In this document: positions 55,299 to 63,181 of the stretch, piece after piece | How positions within the stretch are numbered: position 1 is the first letter of the stretch | How the letters are laid out: each line of letters opens with the position of its first letter | Assembly (NCBI GenBank): GCA_963698405.1 | Contig: CAVOQT010000006.1 | Span: 4,034 to 68,033, forward strand | Reading direction: 5' to 3' | Length of the DNA stretch: 64,000 bases | Source of the DNA: SHZI01 sp963698405 | GTDB lineage: Bacteria; Pseudomonadota; Gammaproteobacteria; Steroidobacterales; GCA-2729495 | The notes under the pieces: model-generated | Seen by the model: the letters and a program-made list of their open reading frames with translations, nothing else | Told to the model about the DNA's origin: nothing | Databases searched by the model: none | Made by a program: the position numbers and the translations under genes

Positions 55299-56718
55299 TG
55301 GATTGTTGAATGAACTTCATGTGTTCGTCCAGAGCTTCAGCTGGAGTCTTCCAGCCAAGCGTTTTCCGAGGCCTGGAGTTCAGCGTGTGGGCGACGGCTT
55401 GTAGCTCTTCGTCACCCCAGCGGGACAGATCGGTGCCCTTTGGGAAGTATTGGCGCAGCAGGCCGTTTGTGTTCTCGTTCGTGCCGCGCTGCCAGGGGCT
55501 GTGGGGATCGGCGAAGAAGACCTTCACCCCGGAGTCGATCGTGAAGCGGACGTGATCGGACAGCTCCTTGCCACGATCCCAGGTCAATGATTGCCACAGT
55601 TGGGCGGGCAGAGTCATCACGGTCGTCTTGAGCGCATTGGTCATGGTGACAGCTCTGTAGCCGGCCAGTGCAGGTCCGTTTTTCTTCCGGGGAACCAGCC
55701 CGTAGCCCTCTTCACGGGGCAGATGCACGAGCATGGTGAATCGGCTGGAGCGTTCGACCAGCGTGCCCATCGCCGAGCGGTTCAACCCGATGATCAGGTC
55801 ACCTTCCCAATGTCCAGGTACCGCCCGATCCTGTGTCTCTGCGGGACGCCTGGAGATCATGACATCCTCGCTAACGTGCGCCCACGCCTTGGCCTGCGCT
55901 CTGGCCCGCGGCACGCGTAACGCTCGCCCCGTGCGCAGATAGCTCACCAGCTCGCGCTTGAGAACGCCTCGCCCCTGAATGTAGAGAGCCTGATAGATCG
56001 CCTCGTGGGAGATGCGCATGGATTCATCATCCGGGAAGTCGACCTTCAGCCGGTTGGCGATCTGTTCGGGGGACCAGCCGTTAACCCATGTGCGATCACC
56101 ACGATGCGGCTTGTTGCGACCCCTGAACAGTGCCTGCCGAGGGCCGGCGATCTCAACGCCATCAGCATCACGGATCTTGGCAGCCAGACGGTCCTGGACG
56201 TAGTCGCGCAGCCGCGTGTTGGTCACCAGTTTCGCCGGCTTCGGCCTTCGCGCAACTCGCTCGGCCTTCCACTGCGCCACCGAAGCTCGATACTCGAGTT
56301 TGCCGCCACGAGTCGCGGCGTTACGCCTGAGCTCCCTCGAGACTGTTGACGCGCTGCGTGCGATACGGCGGGCGATCTCGCGCACTCCCACGCCTTGGGC
56401 ATGCAGCAACCCGATCTCTTCTCTCTCCGTGAACGACAGGTATCTCCCGGACACGGGTTTCGACATGAAAAGTGCCATGCCGCCACGATGCCGGAACCAG
56501 CGCGTACCGACCGCCTGCGACACGCCAACCGCTTCTGCGGCCCTCTCACTCGGGATCCCGGTCGCAATCTGTGTCCAGAACTGCCACTCGACCTCACGCC
56601 GATGCGACGGCGCACCCGGCGAGTGCATCGGCCCGCGTCCCGTCAATTCCCGCATCCATCCAGCAGGTCGCCCCATAAACACCTCCATGCTCAAGGTGTT
56701 GCGACGACCGGTTGAATC
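55276..56718 (-). mobile_element. IS30-family insertion sequence
   Basis: About 1.44 kb bounded by inverted ends GATTCAACCGGTCGTCGCAA and so on. A TA dinucleotide abuts each end, perhaps a 2-base target duplication. It appears complete and carries one intact transposase. It lies between two different IS3-family OrfB fragments that point away from it. Confidence 0.9.
55279..56688 (-). CDS. IS30-family transposase
   Basis: 469 residues from the ATG at 56688 (MEVFMGRPAGWMRELTGRG); an N-terminal helix-turn-helix EREEIGLLHAQGVGVREIAR with SASTVSRELRRNAATRGGKL, and the DDE domain with Asp in GHWEGDLIIG, Asp in TWDRGKELSDH and Glu in NENTNGLLRQYFPKG. The TGA stop falls inside the terminal repeat. 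The open frame extends upstream to 56781, but that part is antisense to IS3 and not real coding sequence. Confidence 0.93.
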   Translation of the reverse strand: MEVFMGRPAGWMRELTGRGPMHSPGAPSHRREVEWQFWTQIATGIPSERAAEAVGVSQAVGTRWFRHRGGMALFMSKPVSGRYLSFTEREEIGLLHAQGVGVREIARRIARSASTVSRELRRNAATRGGKLEYRASVAQWKAERVARRPKPAKLVTNTRLRDYVQDRLAAKIRDADGVEIAGPRQALFRGRNKPHRGDRTWVNGWSPEQIANRLKVDFPDDESMRISHEAIYQALYIQGRGVLKRELVSYLRTGRALRVPRARAQAKAWAHVSEDVMISRRPAETQDRAVPGHWEGDLIIGLNRSAMGTLVERSSRFTMLVHLPREEGYGLVPRKKNGPALAGYRAVTMTNALKTTVMTLPAQLWQSLTWDRGKELSDHVRFTIDSGVKVFFADPHSPWQRGTNENTNGLLRQYFPKGTDLSRWGDEELQAVAHTLNSRPRKTLGWKTPAEALDEHMKFIQQSSVATTG

Positions 56719-56733
56719 TACCCAATACACCAG
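56696..56733. repeat. 38-base inverted repeat, right copy
   Basis: Inverse of 55261-55298; marks the right IS30 end (to about 56718) and the start of conserved IS3 sequence. Confidence 0.9.
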
Positions 56734-57030
56734 TGCCGAGTACCAGGCGTTCCTGAAGGAACACGGCATCGTCAGCAGCATGAGTGGCGTGGGCAGCTGC
56801 TACGACAATGCGGTGGCCGAGAGCTTCTTCGGGTTGCTGAAACGGGAGCGCGTCAACCGGCGCTGCTACGCTACCCGCGCTCAGGCCAGAGCCGATGTCT
56901 TCGACTACATCGAGCGGTTCTACAATCGGCAGCGCAGTCACTCCTACGCTGACGGACTATCGCCCGCTACTTATGCCGAAACGCTATCGAAAAGCCTTAA
57001 CTGAACCGTCCGTGGAGATGGGGGTGAACC
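56719..57030 (+). mobile_element. Second IS3-family transposase fragment, opposite orientation
   Basis: The plus-strand frame to 57004 reads QYTSAEYQAFLKEHGIVSSM, GSCYDNAVAESFFGLLKRER and YADGLSPATYAETL. It is the same C-terminal third of OrfB as at 55.0-55.3 kb but from a different element (many residues differ). The IS end, about 57030, has cut the 3-prime end of the cassette gene that follows. Confidence 0.85.
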
Positions 57031-57559
57031 AGCCTTTGAGTTGGAGCGCTATGTTGATCGACGCGAGAACCAACTGCGAGCCATCTGCAGGCCCGAGATT
57101 CATAAGCATACCCATTGAGAGCGAGTCATCGGTCTCGCCTGTTATGCCCAGCGGCACTTGTCCAAAGTCCTTAAGGTGCTTCGGCAGTTCCGTGTGATCC
57201 GGGATGTCTCCCTGCTTCTCATGAACGTAGCTCTTAAAGTCGCTAAAGTCTTTGGCCGATAACGTTCGCCCGCGTTGGCCTATAAGGTAGCGACTAAATC
57301 CCCTCAGTTCACGCTTTTGATACCTGAGCCACTCCTCAGCAGGGACAAAGTACCCGATCGTCTGCACGCTTTGAGGATAGCCGCGAGTGACGAGGTCGCA
57401 CAGCGCAGCGTCGCGTGAGCACACGTCGAGGAAGCCACTGGGGGGCGCGAAGTCGACAACGCTCCGACCTTTGGGGTCTCGAAAGGAATCGCACAATTCG
57501 GGTGCCGCACCATAGGAAGCAGTCATGGCAAGTACAGCTGCCCACAGGAGTTGCTTCAA
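56984..57559 (-). CDS. Secreted cassette protein, C-terminus replaced by IS3 sequence
   Basis: 191 residues as read. Signal peptide MKQLLWAAVLAMTASYGA, then a domain of unknown family with LCDSFRDPKGRSVVDFAPPS, Cys residues at DVCSRDAALCD, and LGITGETDDSLSMGMLMNLG. The last 10 to 15 residues (STDGSVKAFR) come from the IS3 end, so the native C-terminus and its attC are lost. No function can be assigned. Confidence 0.6.
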   Translation of the reverse strand: MKQLLWAAVLAMTASYGAAPELCDSFRDPKGRSVVDFAPPSGFLDVCSRDAALCDLVTRGYPQSVQTIGYFVPAEEWLRYQKRELRGFSRYLIGQRGRTLSAKDFSDFKSYVHEKQGDIPDHTELPKHLKDFGQVPLGITGETDDSLSMGMLMNLGPADGSQLVLASINIALQLKGWFTPISTDGSVKAFR

Positions 57560-57585
57560 AGCCCAGCCTCCAAAGTTTTTGAGCG

Positions 57586-57691
57586 GTCTAACGCTGGTCT
57601 GAGCTCACCGGCGCCAGCGACTGGCGCGCGGGTTGCGCTTGCAAGCCGCGTGACAGACGCGTCAGGCGACCGGTGGAGCGATTGGTTAGCT
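57586..57691 (-). repeat. attC, long form
   Basis: Starts GTCTAAC, ends GTTAGCT; 106 bases with the same GGTTGCGCTTGCAAG and GCGTGACAGACGCGTC interior as the HicAB attC at 54.3 kb. Confidence 0.88.
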
Positions 57692-58180
57692 GCCACTGCG
57701 GACACTCGACCAGTAGACAGCGCCAATTATATAGATTGAGTAGACGAGGCCGAGATAACCGAGCACAAGGCCAGCAACCGCAAAGCCACCTCCCCAGAGC
57801 CTCGAATCGCGCTTGCAACGATAGCGTGCCCAATGCGCAGTTCCGATACCAAGTACGGAACCTACAAGCGGAATTAGAAAGCCAGTTCCCGAAAATAGTA
57901 GCGATGAAACTGCGAGGACAGAAAGCCGCTGATCCGATTCAGCAGGGCGTCCGGGGCCATAACGCAGCCGTTGTGCGATGGGGCGTAGCACCATGTACGA
58001 AACTAGGAAATAAAGCGGAAACACCACAAATATCGACCCGTGGAGTAATGCCCAGCCGTGAATACTGGGCCACTCAAACACGTCGGCAGCTTTGGCGCCA
58101 AGGAATAGGAGTCCAACCGCGAGTCCGGCAGCCGCCGCAGCATGAAATATTCCAACATGTCGCCGCTCCAAACTCGCCAT
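57686..58180 (-). CDS. Cassette-encoded membrane protein
   Basis: 164 residues with four hydrophobic helices, among them FHAAAAAGLAVGLLFLGAKA, SIFVVFPLYFLVSYMVL and FAVAGLVLGYLGLVYSIYII. The C-terminal Gly-rich pair (FLIPLVGSVLGIGTAHWARY) resembles DUF4190-type domains. No known function; the whole gene fits between two attC sites. Confidence 0.75.
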   Translation of the reverse strand: MASLERRHVGIFHAAAAAGLAVGLLFLGAKAADVFEWPSIHGWALLHGSIFVVFPLYFLVSYMVLRPIAQRLRYGPGRPAESDQRLSVLAVSSLLFSGTGFLIPLVGSVLGIGTAHWARYRCKRDSRLWGGGFAVAGLVLGYLGLVYSIYIIGAVYWSSVRSGS

Positions 58181-58198
58181 TGGCAGCTAACGCTTGAG

Positions 58199-58255
58199 GT
58201 CTAACGCCTTGAGTTAAGCCGCGCCGAAGGCGTCGGCTTGAATGATTGGTTAGGC
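58199..58255 (-). repeat. attC, canonical short form
   Basis: Starts GTCTAAC, ends GTTAGGC; arms GAGTTAAGCCGCGCC and GGCGTCGGCTTGAATGA. An extra RYYYAAC-like core (AGCTAAC) lies 14 bases to the left, perhaps the rest of another site. Confidence 0.93.
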
Positions 58256-58726
58256 CTATCGCCGCACATACGACGCCGACCCTGGGCTCACGAGAACAGA
58301 ATACTCCTCCGCGGTCCACGCACGCCGCGCCACCAGATCGATGTTCGCCTCGGGTAGGGTTGTCCGTAGCTTGAAACTGGCCATGCGCTGCTCCCCAGAA
58401 CCGGAAGACGTGACCCACCCAACGAACTCCCACCCCTTCTGTGCGGGGAGTTCGAAGAGAGCGGGTGTTTCACCGAGATCTCCGAATGACACTGTCACAA
58501 ACAGTCTCACATTGGGACACGATTCCACGCTGCCGCCGCACTCGTAGACGCCGACTGGCACCGAGAATACGCGCACAAAGTATGGCTGCTCCGACCGAGG
58601 CGTTGTTGACGCCAGTTCCTCGTGCAGCCCGAGCACTGTAGCGAGCTCTGGCTTTTCCAGGCGCAACAATTCATGCGAGGCGGCAGGCATAGCCAGGAGC
58701 AGAGAAATGAGTGCGAGGAACTTCAT
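58256..58726 (-). CDS. Secreted cassette protein of unknown function
   Basis: 156 residues. Signal peptide MKFLALISLLLAMPAASHE; a beta-rich mature part with VYECGGSVESCPNVRLFVTV, two Cys perhaps in a disulfide, and WEFVGWVTSSGSGEQR. No family recognised. Ends directly at its attC. Confidence 0.75.
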   Translation of the reverse strand: MKFLALISLLLAMPAASHELLRLEKPELATVLGLHEELASTTPRSEQPYFVRVFSVPVGVYECGGSVESCPNVRLFVTVSFGDLGETPALFELPAQKGWEFVGWVTSSGSGEQRMASFKLRTTLPEANIDLVARRAWTAEEYSVLVSPGSASYVRR

Positions 58727-58731
58727 TAGAG

Positions 58732-58788
58732 GCCTAACGCCTTGAGTTAAGCCGCGCCGTAGGCGTCGGCTTGAATGATGGGTTAGGC
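58732..58788 (-). repeat. attC, canonical short form
   Basis: Starts GCCTAAC, ends GTTAGGC; differs from the site at 58.2 kb at only a few bases. Confidence 0.93.
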
Positions 58789-58789
58789 A

Positions 58790-59197
58790 TCAATCCCACC
58801 ATGCAACAAGCGCAGAGCTTCTGACCGGTAGCGATAGCGACTTGCCAAGTGCATCTGGGTCGGCAGGCCCAACTTCATCGGGCTGAAGATCTGCGATAGC
58901 TGATTGCAGCGCTTCGGGGGTCAGTGTTCCAGTTACGACGATCGTGTCCGAGAACGGCCATGCGTCATCACCAGGGTCCAGCTCGGTGATTAGGGCGTAC
59001 ACCGCTGAAACATCAGGTCGCTGCAAGAGACCGAGCAACGTCTCACGAAATAGCCTCATGCTTGGATGAGGGACGAGATTGCAGCCTATTGAACCTTCAT
59101 CGTCGTTTCCGTCAAAGAACTGATCAATCGGAACCAGCTGCGGCTCCGACTGGCTCTCGAGTTCTCGCTTCAGCGCCCCGCTCTTTTGTCGGTCCAC
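58790..59197 (-). CDS. Cassette protein of unknown function
   Basis: 135 residues from the GTG at 59197, which has AGAGGA 8 bases upstream; a longer reading would run through the previous attC. Soluble and acidic: VDRQKSGALKRELESQSEPQ, DGNDDEGSIGCNLVPHPSMR, VYALITELDPGDDAWPFSDT. No family recognised. Confidence 0.7.
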   Translation of the reverse strand: MDRQKSGALKRELESQSEPQLVPIDQFFDGNDDEGSIGCNLVPHPSMRLFRETLLGLLQRPDVSAVYALITELDPGDDAWPFSDTIVVTGTLTPEALQSAIADLQPDEVGPADPDALGKSLSLPVRSSALVAWWD

Positions 59198-59215
59198 GAC
59201 AGATCCTCTATTGAT

Positions 59216-59283
59216 GCCTAACGCCTGAGTTAAGGGGAGCAAAATCGGAACGATTTTGGTTCCCCTTGAATGAATAGTTAGGA
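59216..59283 (-). repeat. attC
   Basis: Starts GCCTAAC, ends GTTAGGA; inner stem GGGGAGCAAAATCG / CGATTTTGGTTCCCC. Confidence 0.92.
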
Positions 59284-59285
59284 CA

Positions 59286-59528
59286 CTACGAGAAGAGCTT
59301 GGCCCCATAGGTCCGAAGCCAATCCTCGTCTAGGTTGCCGCTGTATGCAACGACCGCATCGACCCCGCAATGAGGGCAGAGCGCAGTCTGACCAACCCCA
59401 AGATCGTTCTCGTCGCACCACTCAAGTACTTCCAGGGGATGGAGCTTCTTGAGGCAATGGCAGCAAGCAGCCTGAGTTGCTTGCTTGAGGCTCTCCCTGT
59501 TTCCGCTAATTCCGCTGAGACGCTGCAT
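59286..59528 (-). CDS. Small zinc-ribbon cassette protein
   Basis: 80 residues with two Cys pairs: CCHCLKK and, 25 residues on, CPHCGVDAVV, a zinc-ribbon. Also LHPLEVLEWCDENDLG and DEDWLRTYGAKLF. Small proteins of this type are common passengers of integrons; function unknown. Confidence 0.78.
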   Translation of the reverse strand: MQRLSGISGNRESLKQATQAACCHCLKKLHPLEVLEWCDENDLGVGQTALCPHCGVDAVVAYSGNLDEDWLRTYGAKLFS

Positions 59529-59530
59529 GG

Positions 59531-59617
59531 GCCTAACGTTTAGATTGAGCGGCCGTAGTGTAATGGCCCAACAATGCCATGAGACCGTGCACGGTCCGCT
59601 CCAATCGCTGGTTAGAT
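59531..59617 (-). repeat. attC
   Basis: Starts GCCTAAC, ends GTTAGAT; 87 bases, arms GATTGAGCGG and CCGCTCCAATC. Confidence 0.9.
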
Positions 59618-59618
59618 C

Positions 59619-60152
59619 TCACCGACGCGCGCTTGGGCCAACGACAATGAACACGCGCCAACCAATATCCTCTCCCGTGGTATTGGGCATCAGCGCCTGC
59701 GTTACCGAGACGTTACCTATTCTCCACCATGTCATGGCTCCCGTCCTATCGGCAGGCATCGTTCGCGGATCCTCCGGAAGGGTGCCTAAGATCGTAAGAG
59801 CACGGTTGGGAAGAAGAGGTTCACCGTACAGTGATACGAGTTCCTCATAAACCCTGAGATAGCTTTTTGTGGCTTGAGCTAGAGGTTCAATGGGCAAGTA
59901 ATAATTCCCAGCCACGAGGGTTCCACTACGACACAAATAGAGCATTGAAACGTCGCGGTCAAAGGCGCGACCGCCGAATGCAAAGAATTCGCCGACCTTT
60001 GGAGCTTGCCACGGAATCGGCCAAGAGCCTCTGGCAATCTCCCTTTCTTGAATATATGCGCAAGGGGTTCCCAAATCCGCTACGCCAAAATCTGCGGCAC
60101 TGGCAACTGTCGACACCAGTGCGCATGTGGCAATAAGACTACGTATGCCCAT
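59619..60152 (-). CDS. Secreted cassette protein of unknown function
   Basis: 177 residues. Signal peptide MGIRSLIATCALVSTVASAA; mature part DLGTPCAYIQEREIARG, YLCRSGTLVAGNYYLPIEP, YEELVSLYGEPLLP and WWRIGNVSVTQALM. Two Cys could form a disulfide. No family recognised. Confidence 0.75.
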   Translation of the reverse strand: MGIRSLIATCALVSTVASAADFGVADLGTPCAYIQEREIARGSWPIPWQAPKVGEFFAFGGRAFDRDVSMLYLCRSGTLVAGNYYLPIEPLAQATKSYLRVYEELVSLYGEPLLPNRALTILGTLPEDPRTMPADRTGAMTWWRIGNVSVTQALMPNTTGEDIGWRVFIVVGPSARR

Positions 60153-60155
60153 GAG

Positions 60156-60219
60156 ATCTAACGTTTGAGTTCAGGCCGCGGCCCGTCAGGGCCGTCGCGC
60201 CTGCAACGAATGGTTGGGC
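60156..60219 (-). repeat. attC
   Basis: Starts ATCTAAC, ends GTTGGGC; stem GGCCGCGGCCC / GGGCCGTCGCGCC. Very close to the site at 61.3 kb. Confidence 0.92.
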
Positions 60220-60270
60220 GCTTACAGAACACGCCATCCGCTTCCTGGCCTTTCAGCCTGCACTCTGCCG

Positions 60271-61005
60271 CTACTCACGATGTGCAAGCACATGGCTGCG
60301 CTCCAGTTCCACCAAATGAGGGAGAAGATCAGAGTTTTCTTGCACATGGAAAATGAAACGCGGCACGCCCTGCTCAGTGGTCTGTGCCATGAAAGGCTCG
60401 CCCCAGAAACTAAGCAGCGCTTCCGCTCCGCCACTCAATTGGCTATCAGCAAGAATAAAGGAAATGGCCTTGGTTAAGTTGCACCAGCGGGGCTCCATGA
60501 CCTTTGCGTTACCGGAGCAAGCGGAAATCTGGGGTTGTATAAACTGTTGCCATAAATTCCTTTGGCTTTCATCAAGAACGAACTGAATTGAGGACACCAT
60601 CGGATTCTCCACTGCTGGCCGAAGCAATGCATCGAATAGCGGTTCTGGCTTATACATCGACAGGCAGACATTGAACCAAATTGTGTCTCCACTCATGTTC
60701 TTGATAAATTGCTCGTTCGCTGAACGCAGGTGGCGTGGCCCAACCAGAATCACATCAGGATGCTTTATTGCTGACTGGATTCTGTTAACCGCATGAGCTG
60801 TGTGATCAACCTGTTCGGCAGTGATCTCGTTGCTTCTTGTGTGCCGCATGAAGTTGATGAATAGCAATGCCATCAGGGCAAGAACTATGGGCAAGATGAC
60901 ATGTTCGTCGACTACATGCAGAAAATGCAAAAGGATAGCCGCTACTGCAGCTACGATTCCCGCGATCGCATCCCATTCAAGGCTGAGAAATTTCTTAATC
61001 TTCAT
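60271..61005 (-). CDS. Membrane-anchored cassette protein
   Basis: 244 residues. Two N-terminal helices (IAGIVAAVAAILLHFLHVV and ILPIVLALMALLFINF), then a cytoplasmic domain with HPDVILVGPRHLRSANEQFI, NMSGDTIWFNVCLSMYKPEP and SIQFVLDESQRNLWQQF. The soluble part vaguely recalls phospholipase-D-like backbones but lacks an HKD motif. The longest intact cassette gene seen; unknown function. Confidence 0.75.
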   Translation of the reverse strand: MKIKKFLSLEWDAIAGIVAAVAAILLHFLHVVDEHVILPIVLALMALLFINFMRHTRSNEITAEQVDHTAHAVNRIQSAIKHPDVILVGPRHLRSANEQFIKNMSGDTIWFNVCLSMYKPEPLFDALLRPAVENPMVSSIQFVLDESQRNLWQQFIQPQISACSGNAKVMEPRWCNLTKAISFILADSQLSGGAEALLSFWGEPFMAQTTEQGVPRFIFHVQENSDLLPHLVELERSHVLAHRE

Positions 61006-61277
61006 ATGTGGTCCTACGTTTGAGTTCAGGCGGCGGCGACGCTCACTGCCGATTTAAAATGCACGCCCTTCCGAGCCGTCAGCCTGTACCTCGCCGCGCG
61101 ACCTTCTCGCTAACGAAGTGCACCAACTACACCGACGGTCCGGGGCTGTATTAGCACCGCGAGGAATCTTGCACATCACCCGGCCCGGCACCTTGCCGAT
61201 ATTAGGCACCAATTTTGGGGCCTAGGACCGAACCACGTGAACCGCTGACCCTTAATTCCGGTAACAACCAACCAAGC
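61006..61277. other. Cassette without a recognisable gene
   Basis: A decayed attC start (CCTACGTTTGAGTTCAGG at 61012-61029, with the core short of two A bases) begins this 270-base stretch. I find no credible reading frame with a ribosome-binding site on either strand. An RYYYAAC-like CGCTAAC at 61109 may be another remnant. It could hold a promoter or a small RNA, or just be debris. Confidence 0.5.
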
Positions 61278-61341
61278 GCCCAACGTTTGAGCTCAGGCCG
61301 CGGCCCGTCAGGGCCGTCGCGCCTGCAGCGAATTGTTGGGC
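61278..61341 (-). repeat. attC
   Basis: Starts GCCCAAC, ends GTTGGGC; almost the same as the site at 60.2 kb. Confidence 0.92.
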
Positions 61342-61351
61342 GGCAACGCGC

Positions 61352-61714
61352 CTATTTGGGAAATTTTCGCCTTGCCAGATCAACCAAAGCGTATGCCAAG
61401 AGCCACGGTACAAGATAGACGCCCGCAAACACCCAACCAAATAACGCCGCAAAAACTCTCTTGGCCCCATCGTTCTGGAATTTGGTGAGGATATCCGACG
61501 GGGTATTCTCCACACCATAACTCCGAACAAGATCACCGAGGTGTTGGTAGTAGTAATTGACCTGGAGATGAATCAGCAGCCAGCCAACCAACAACATCGT
61601 TAGCACGACGAGCCACCAAGGCATGTACTGCGGAACGAATGCGCGCAATAGCAGCAGTGTTGCCGGCAGTGCCAGAAACAGTGATTCAAAAATGATGTAC
61701 GCGATTTCGTTCAC
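61352..61714 (-). CDS. Cassette-encoded membrane protein
   Basis: 120 residues from the GTG at 61714; a TTG at 61726 would start inside the neighbouring attC. Three hydrophobic helices: IIFESLFLALPATLLLLRAF, WWLVVLTMLLVGWLLIHL and FGWVFAGVYLVPWLLAYALV. Ends RRKFPK. Unknown function. Confidence 0.75.
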   Translation of the reverse strand: MNEIAYIIFESLFLALPATLLLLRAFVPQYMPWWLVVLTMLLVGWLLIHLQVNYYYQHLGDLVRSYGVENTPSDILTKFQNDGAKRVFAALFGWVFAGVYLVPWLLAYALVDLARRKFPK

Positions 61715-62472
61715 ATTGCCGCCCAACGCCTGAGCTCAGCCGCGCCGCGTGGCGGCGTCGGCTGCAGCGATTTGTTAGCCACCGTCTTGCCGCGGATGTT
61801 TATGTAGAGGTGATCGAGCGGCATCTGTAGGACCTCATCAATTAATTCCAAATTTGCACATCTGGTGACTACGAGTTTCTTCAGCCTCGGCATGGTTCCG
61901 CTTAGGCCATGGAGTGAGCGTAGGTTGTGACAGTAGTGGAACTGGACTTCCTCAAGGTTCGGCAGCGCCTGGAGTGTTTCGACTGATTCCTGATTGCACC
62001 AGTTGAACTCAAGTGTGCGCAGGGACGCAGGCAAGGGGAGTTCGGAGAAGTCCTTGCTCTTGGGTTTGGATCGCCAGATGTCCAACCGTTGAAGCTGGGC
62101 AAGCTGTTCGATACCTTTGTCATGGTGAACGGGCTGCCAGACGGCATGGCGCAGGCGCTTCAGGAGAGAAAAATCAATGGGCGGCCTCTTGGGATGGATG
62201 CCGAAGTACTCAAGACCCTCTTGCCTGTAGAGGGCATCGATCTTCTTGAGGGAGACTTCCCAAAACCAGACTTGCCGAATGTCGGTTAGGTCCGCGAGAA
62301 AGTCTAGGTTGTCCTCCCGAAAGCCGAAGACTGGACAGCCAAATACGCCCTGGATTTTGCGTTTTTTAATCTCGTCAATACACGCAAGCAAATGCGCGCT
62401 CTCTATCCCTAGGGACTTCACAATACCCAGGTCATCTGTCTCGAAGAAGCTTCCTACGCGAGTTATTGGCAT
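61711..62472 (-). CDS. Leucine-rich-repeat-like cassette protein
   Basis: 253 residues. Degenerate repeats of about 23 residues: LAQLQRLDIWRSKPKSKDF, LPASLRTLEFNWCNQES, LPNLEEVQFHYCHNLRSL and MPRLKKLVVTRCANLELI, the last ones in the Cys-containing LRR style. The final 22 residues (NKSLQPTPPRGAAELRRW and so on) come from the attC. No signal peptide. Possibly a protein-binding factor; unknown role. Confidence 0.72.
   Translation of the reverse strand: MPITRVGSFFETDDLGIVKSLGIESAHLLACIDEIKKRKIQGVFGCPVFGFREDNLDFLADLTDIRQVWFWEVSLKKIDALYRQEGLEYFGIHPKRPPIDFSLLKRLRHAVWQPVHHDKGIEQLAQLQRLDIWRSKPKSKDFSELPLPASLRTLEFNWCNQESVETLQALPNLEEVQFHYCHNLRSLHGLSGTMPRLKKLVVTRCANLELIDEVLQMPLDHLYINIRGKTVANKSLQPTPPRGAAELRRWAAM
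61721..61780 (-). repeat. attC
   Basis: Starts GCCCAAC, ends GTTAGCC; arms GAGCTCAGCCGCGCCGC and GGCGGCGTCGGCTGCAGC. The upstream gene reads through it. Confidence 0.92.
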
Positions 62473-62484
62473 GGGCGTTGAGGT

Positions 62485-62575
62485 GGCTAACGATTGAATT
62501 AAGCGGCAGCCGGCCGCAACAACATCAGTTTACTCAAATATCGGGGTGGCTGTCCGCTTGAATGATTAGTTAGGG
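62485..62575 (-). repeat. attC
   Basis: Starts GGCTAAC, ends GTTAGGG; 91 bases with arms GATTGAATTAAGCGG and CCGCTTGAATGATTA. Confidence 0.92.
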
Positions 62576-62992
62576 GGCAAGATGCCTGCCTTGCTTGTCC
62601 CACAAGATGAACATGTTGTTCTGCGTCGAACCCATGGCCTGAATCAAACGATCGTTATTGAAGGTCGGCAACGCTTGAAGCTGCGAAAGTAGTTCGCCTG
62701 CACCTGTTGCCTCGCTTGGATAGGTGGCTACGCTCTCGCCAGTTGCTAGGTGCCACCAAACATCATCTACGAAAGGCCCTTGGTCGGTCGTTTCGATCGC
62801 TACACCGATAAGCGAATCTATCGCGACCTTTTGGACTGGCTTTTCGGGCCATTCGACATGAATGACACCGTTCTCGCAACGCACCTTTACCGCCGCATAT
62901 GGACTCTCACGTGCGGGTTGCGAAGTTTGTGTCGATTCCACTTCCAGCTTATTCTTCTTGAAGAATTTTGACAACAATCCAAACACTGCCAT
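62570..62992 (-). CDS. Cassette protein of unknown function
   Basis: 140 residues: basic N-terminus FGLLSKFFKKNKLEVE, then VRCENGVIHVEWPEKPVQKV and DDVWWHLATGESVATYPSEA, NNMFILWDKQGRHLAP. Soluble, mixed alpha/beta. I have seen the DDVWW-type motif in small proteins of unknown function, but can give no role. Confidence 0.7.
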   Translation of the reverse strand: MAVFGLLSKFFKKNKLEVESTQTSQPARESPYAAVKVRCENGVIHVEWPEKPVQKVAIDSLIGVAIETTDQGPFVDDVWWHLATGESVATYPSEATGAGELLSQLQALPTFNNDRLIQAMGSTQNNMFILWDKQGRHLAP

Positions 62993-62995
62993 GCA

Positions 62996-63085
62996 CCCTA
63001 ACGCTGCGCATCAGCGACGCGCCGATGCCGTAAACACCGAACACATTTATCCGGATTGCGCGTTCGCTGCATGCGCTTGTTAGGC
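62996..63085 (-). repeat. attC
   Basis: Starts CCCTAAC, ends GTTAGGC; 90 bases with arms GCTGCGCATCAGCGA and CGTTCGCTGCATGCGC. Confidence 0.9.
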
Positions 63086-63181
63086 GCAACCTCGACGCTG
63101 CTACGAAGTGACAGCACGACACACCTCTGCGATCGCCACGGCATCGAGGCTGCCCAAGCCGGTTCCAGCCCCAACGCTTTG

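Noticed and set aside
55279..56781. Longer IS30 transposase starting at 56781
   Set aside because: The first about 31 residues are antisense to the IS3 transposase fragment and lie outside the IS30 end. The ATG at 56688 is the first one inside the element.
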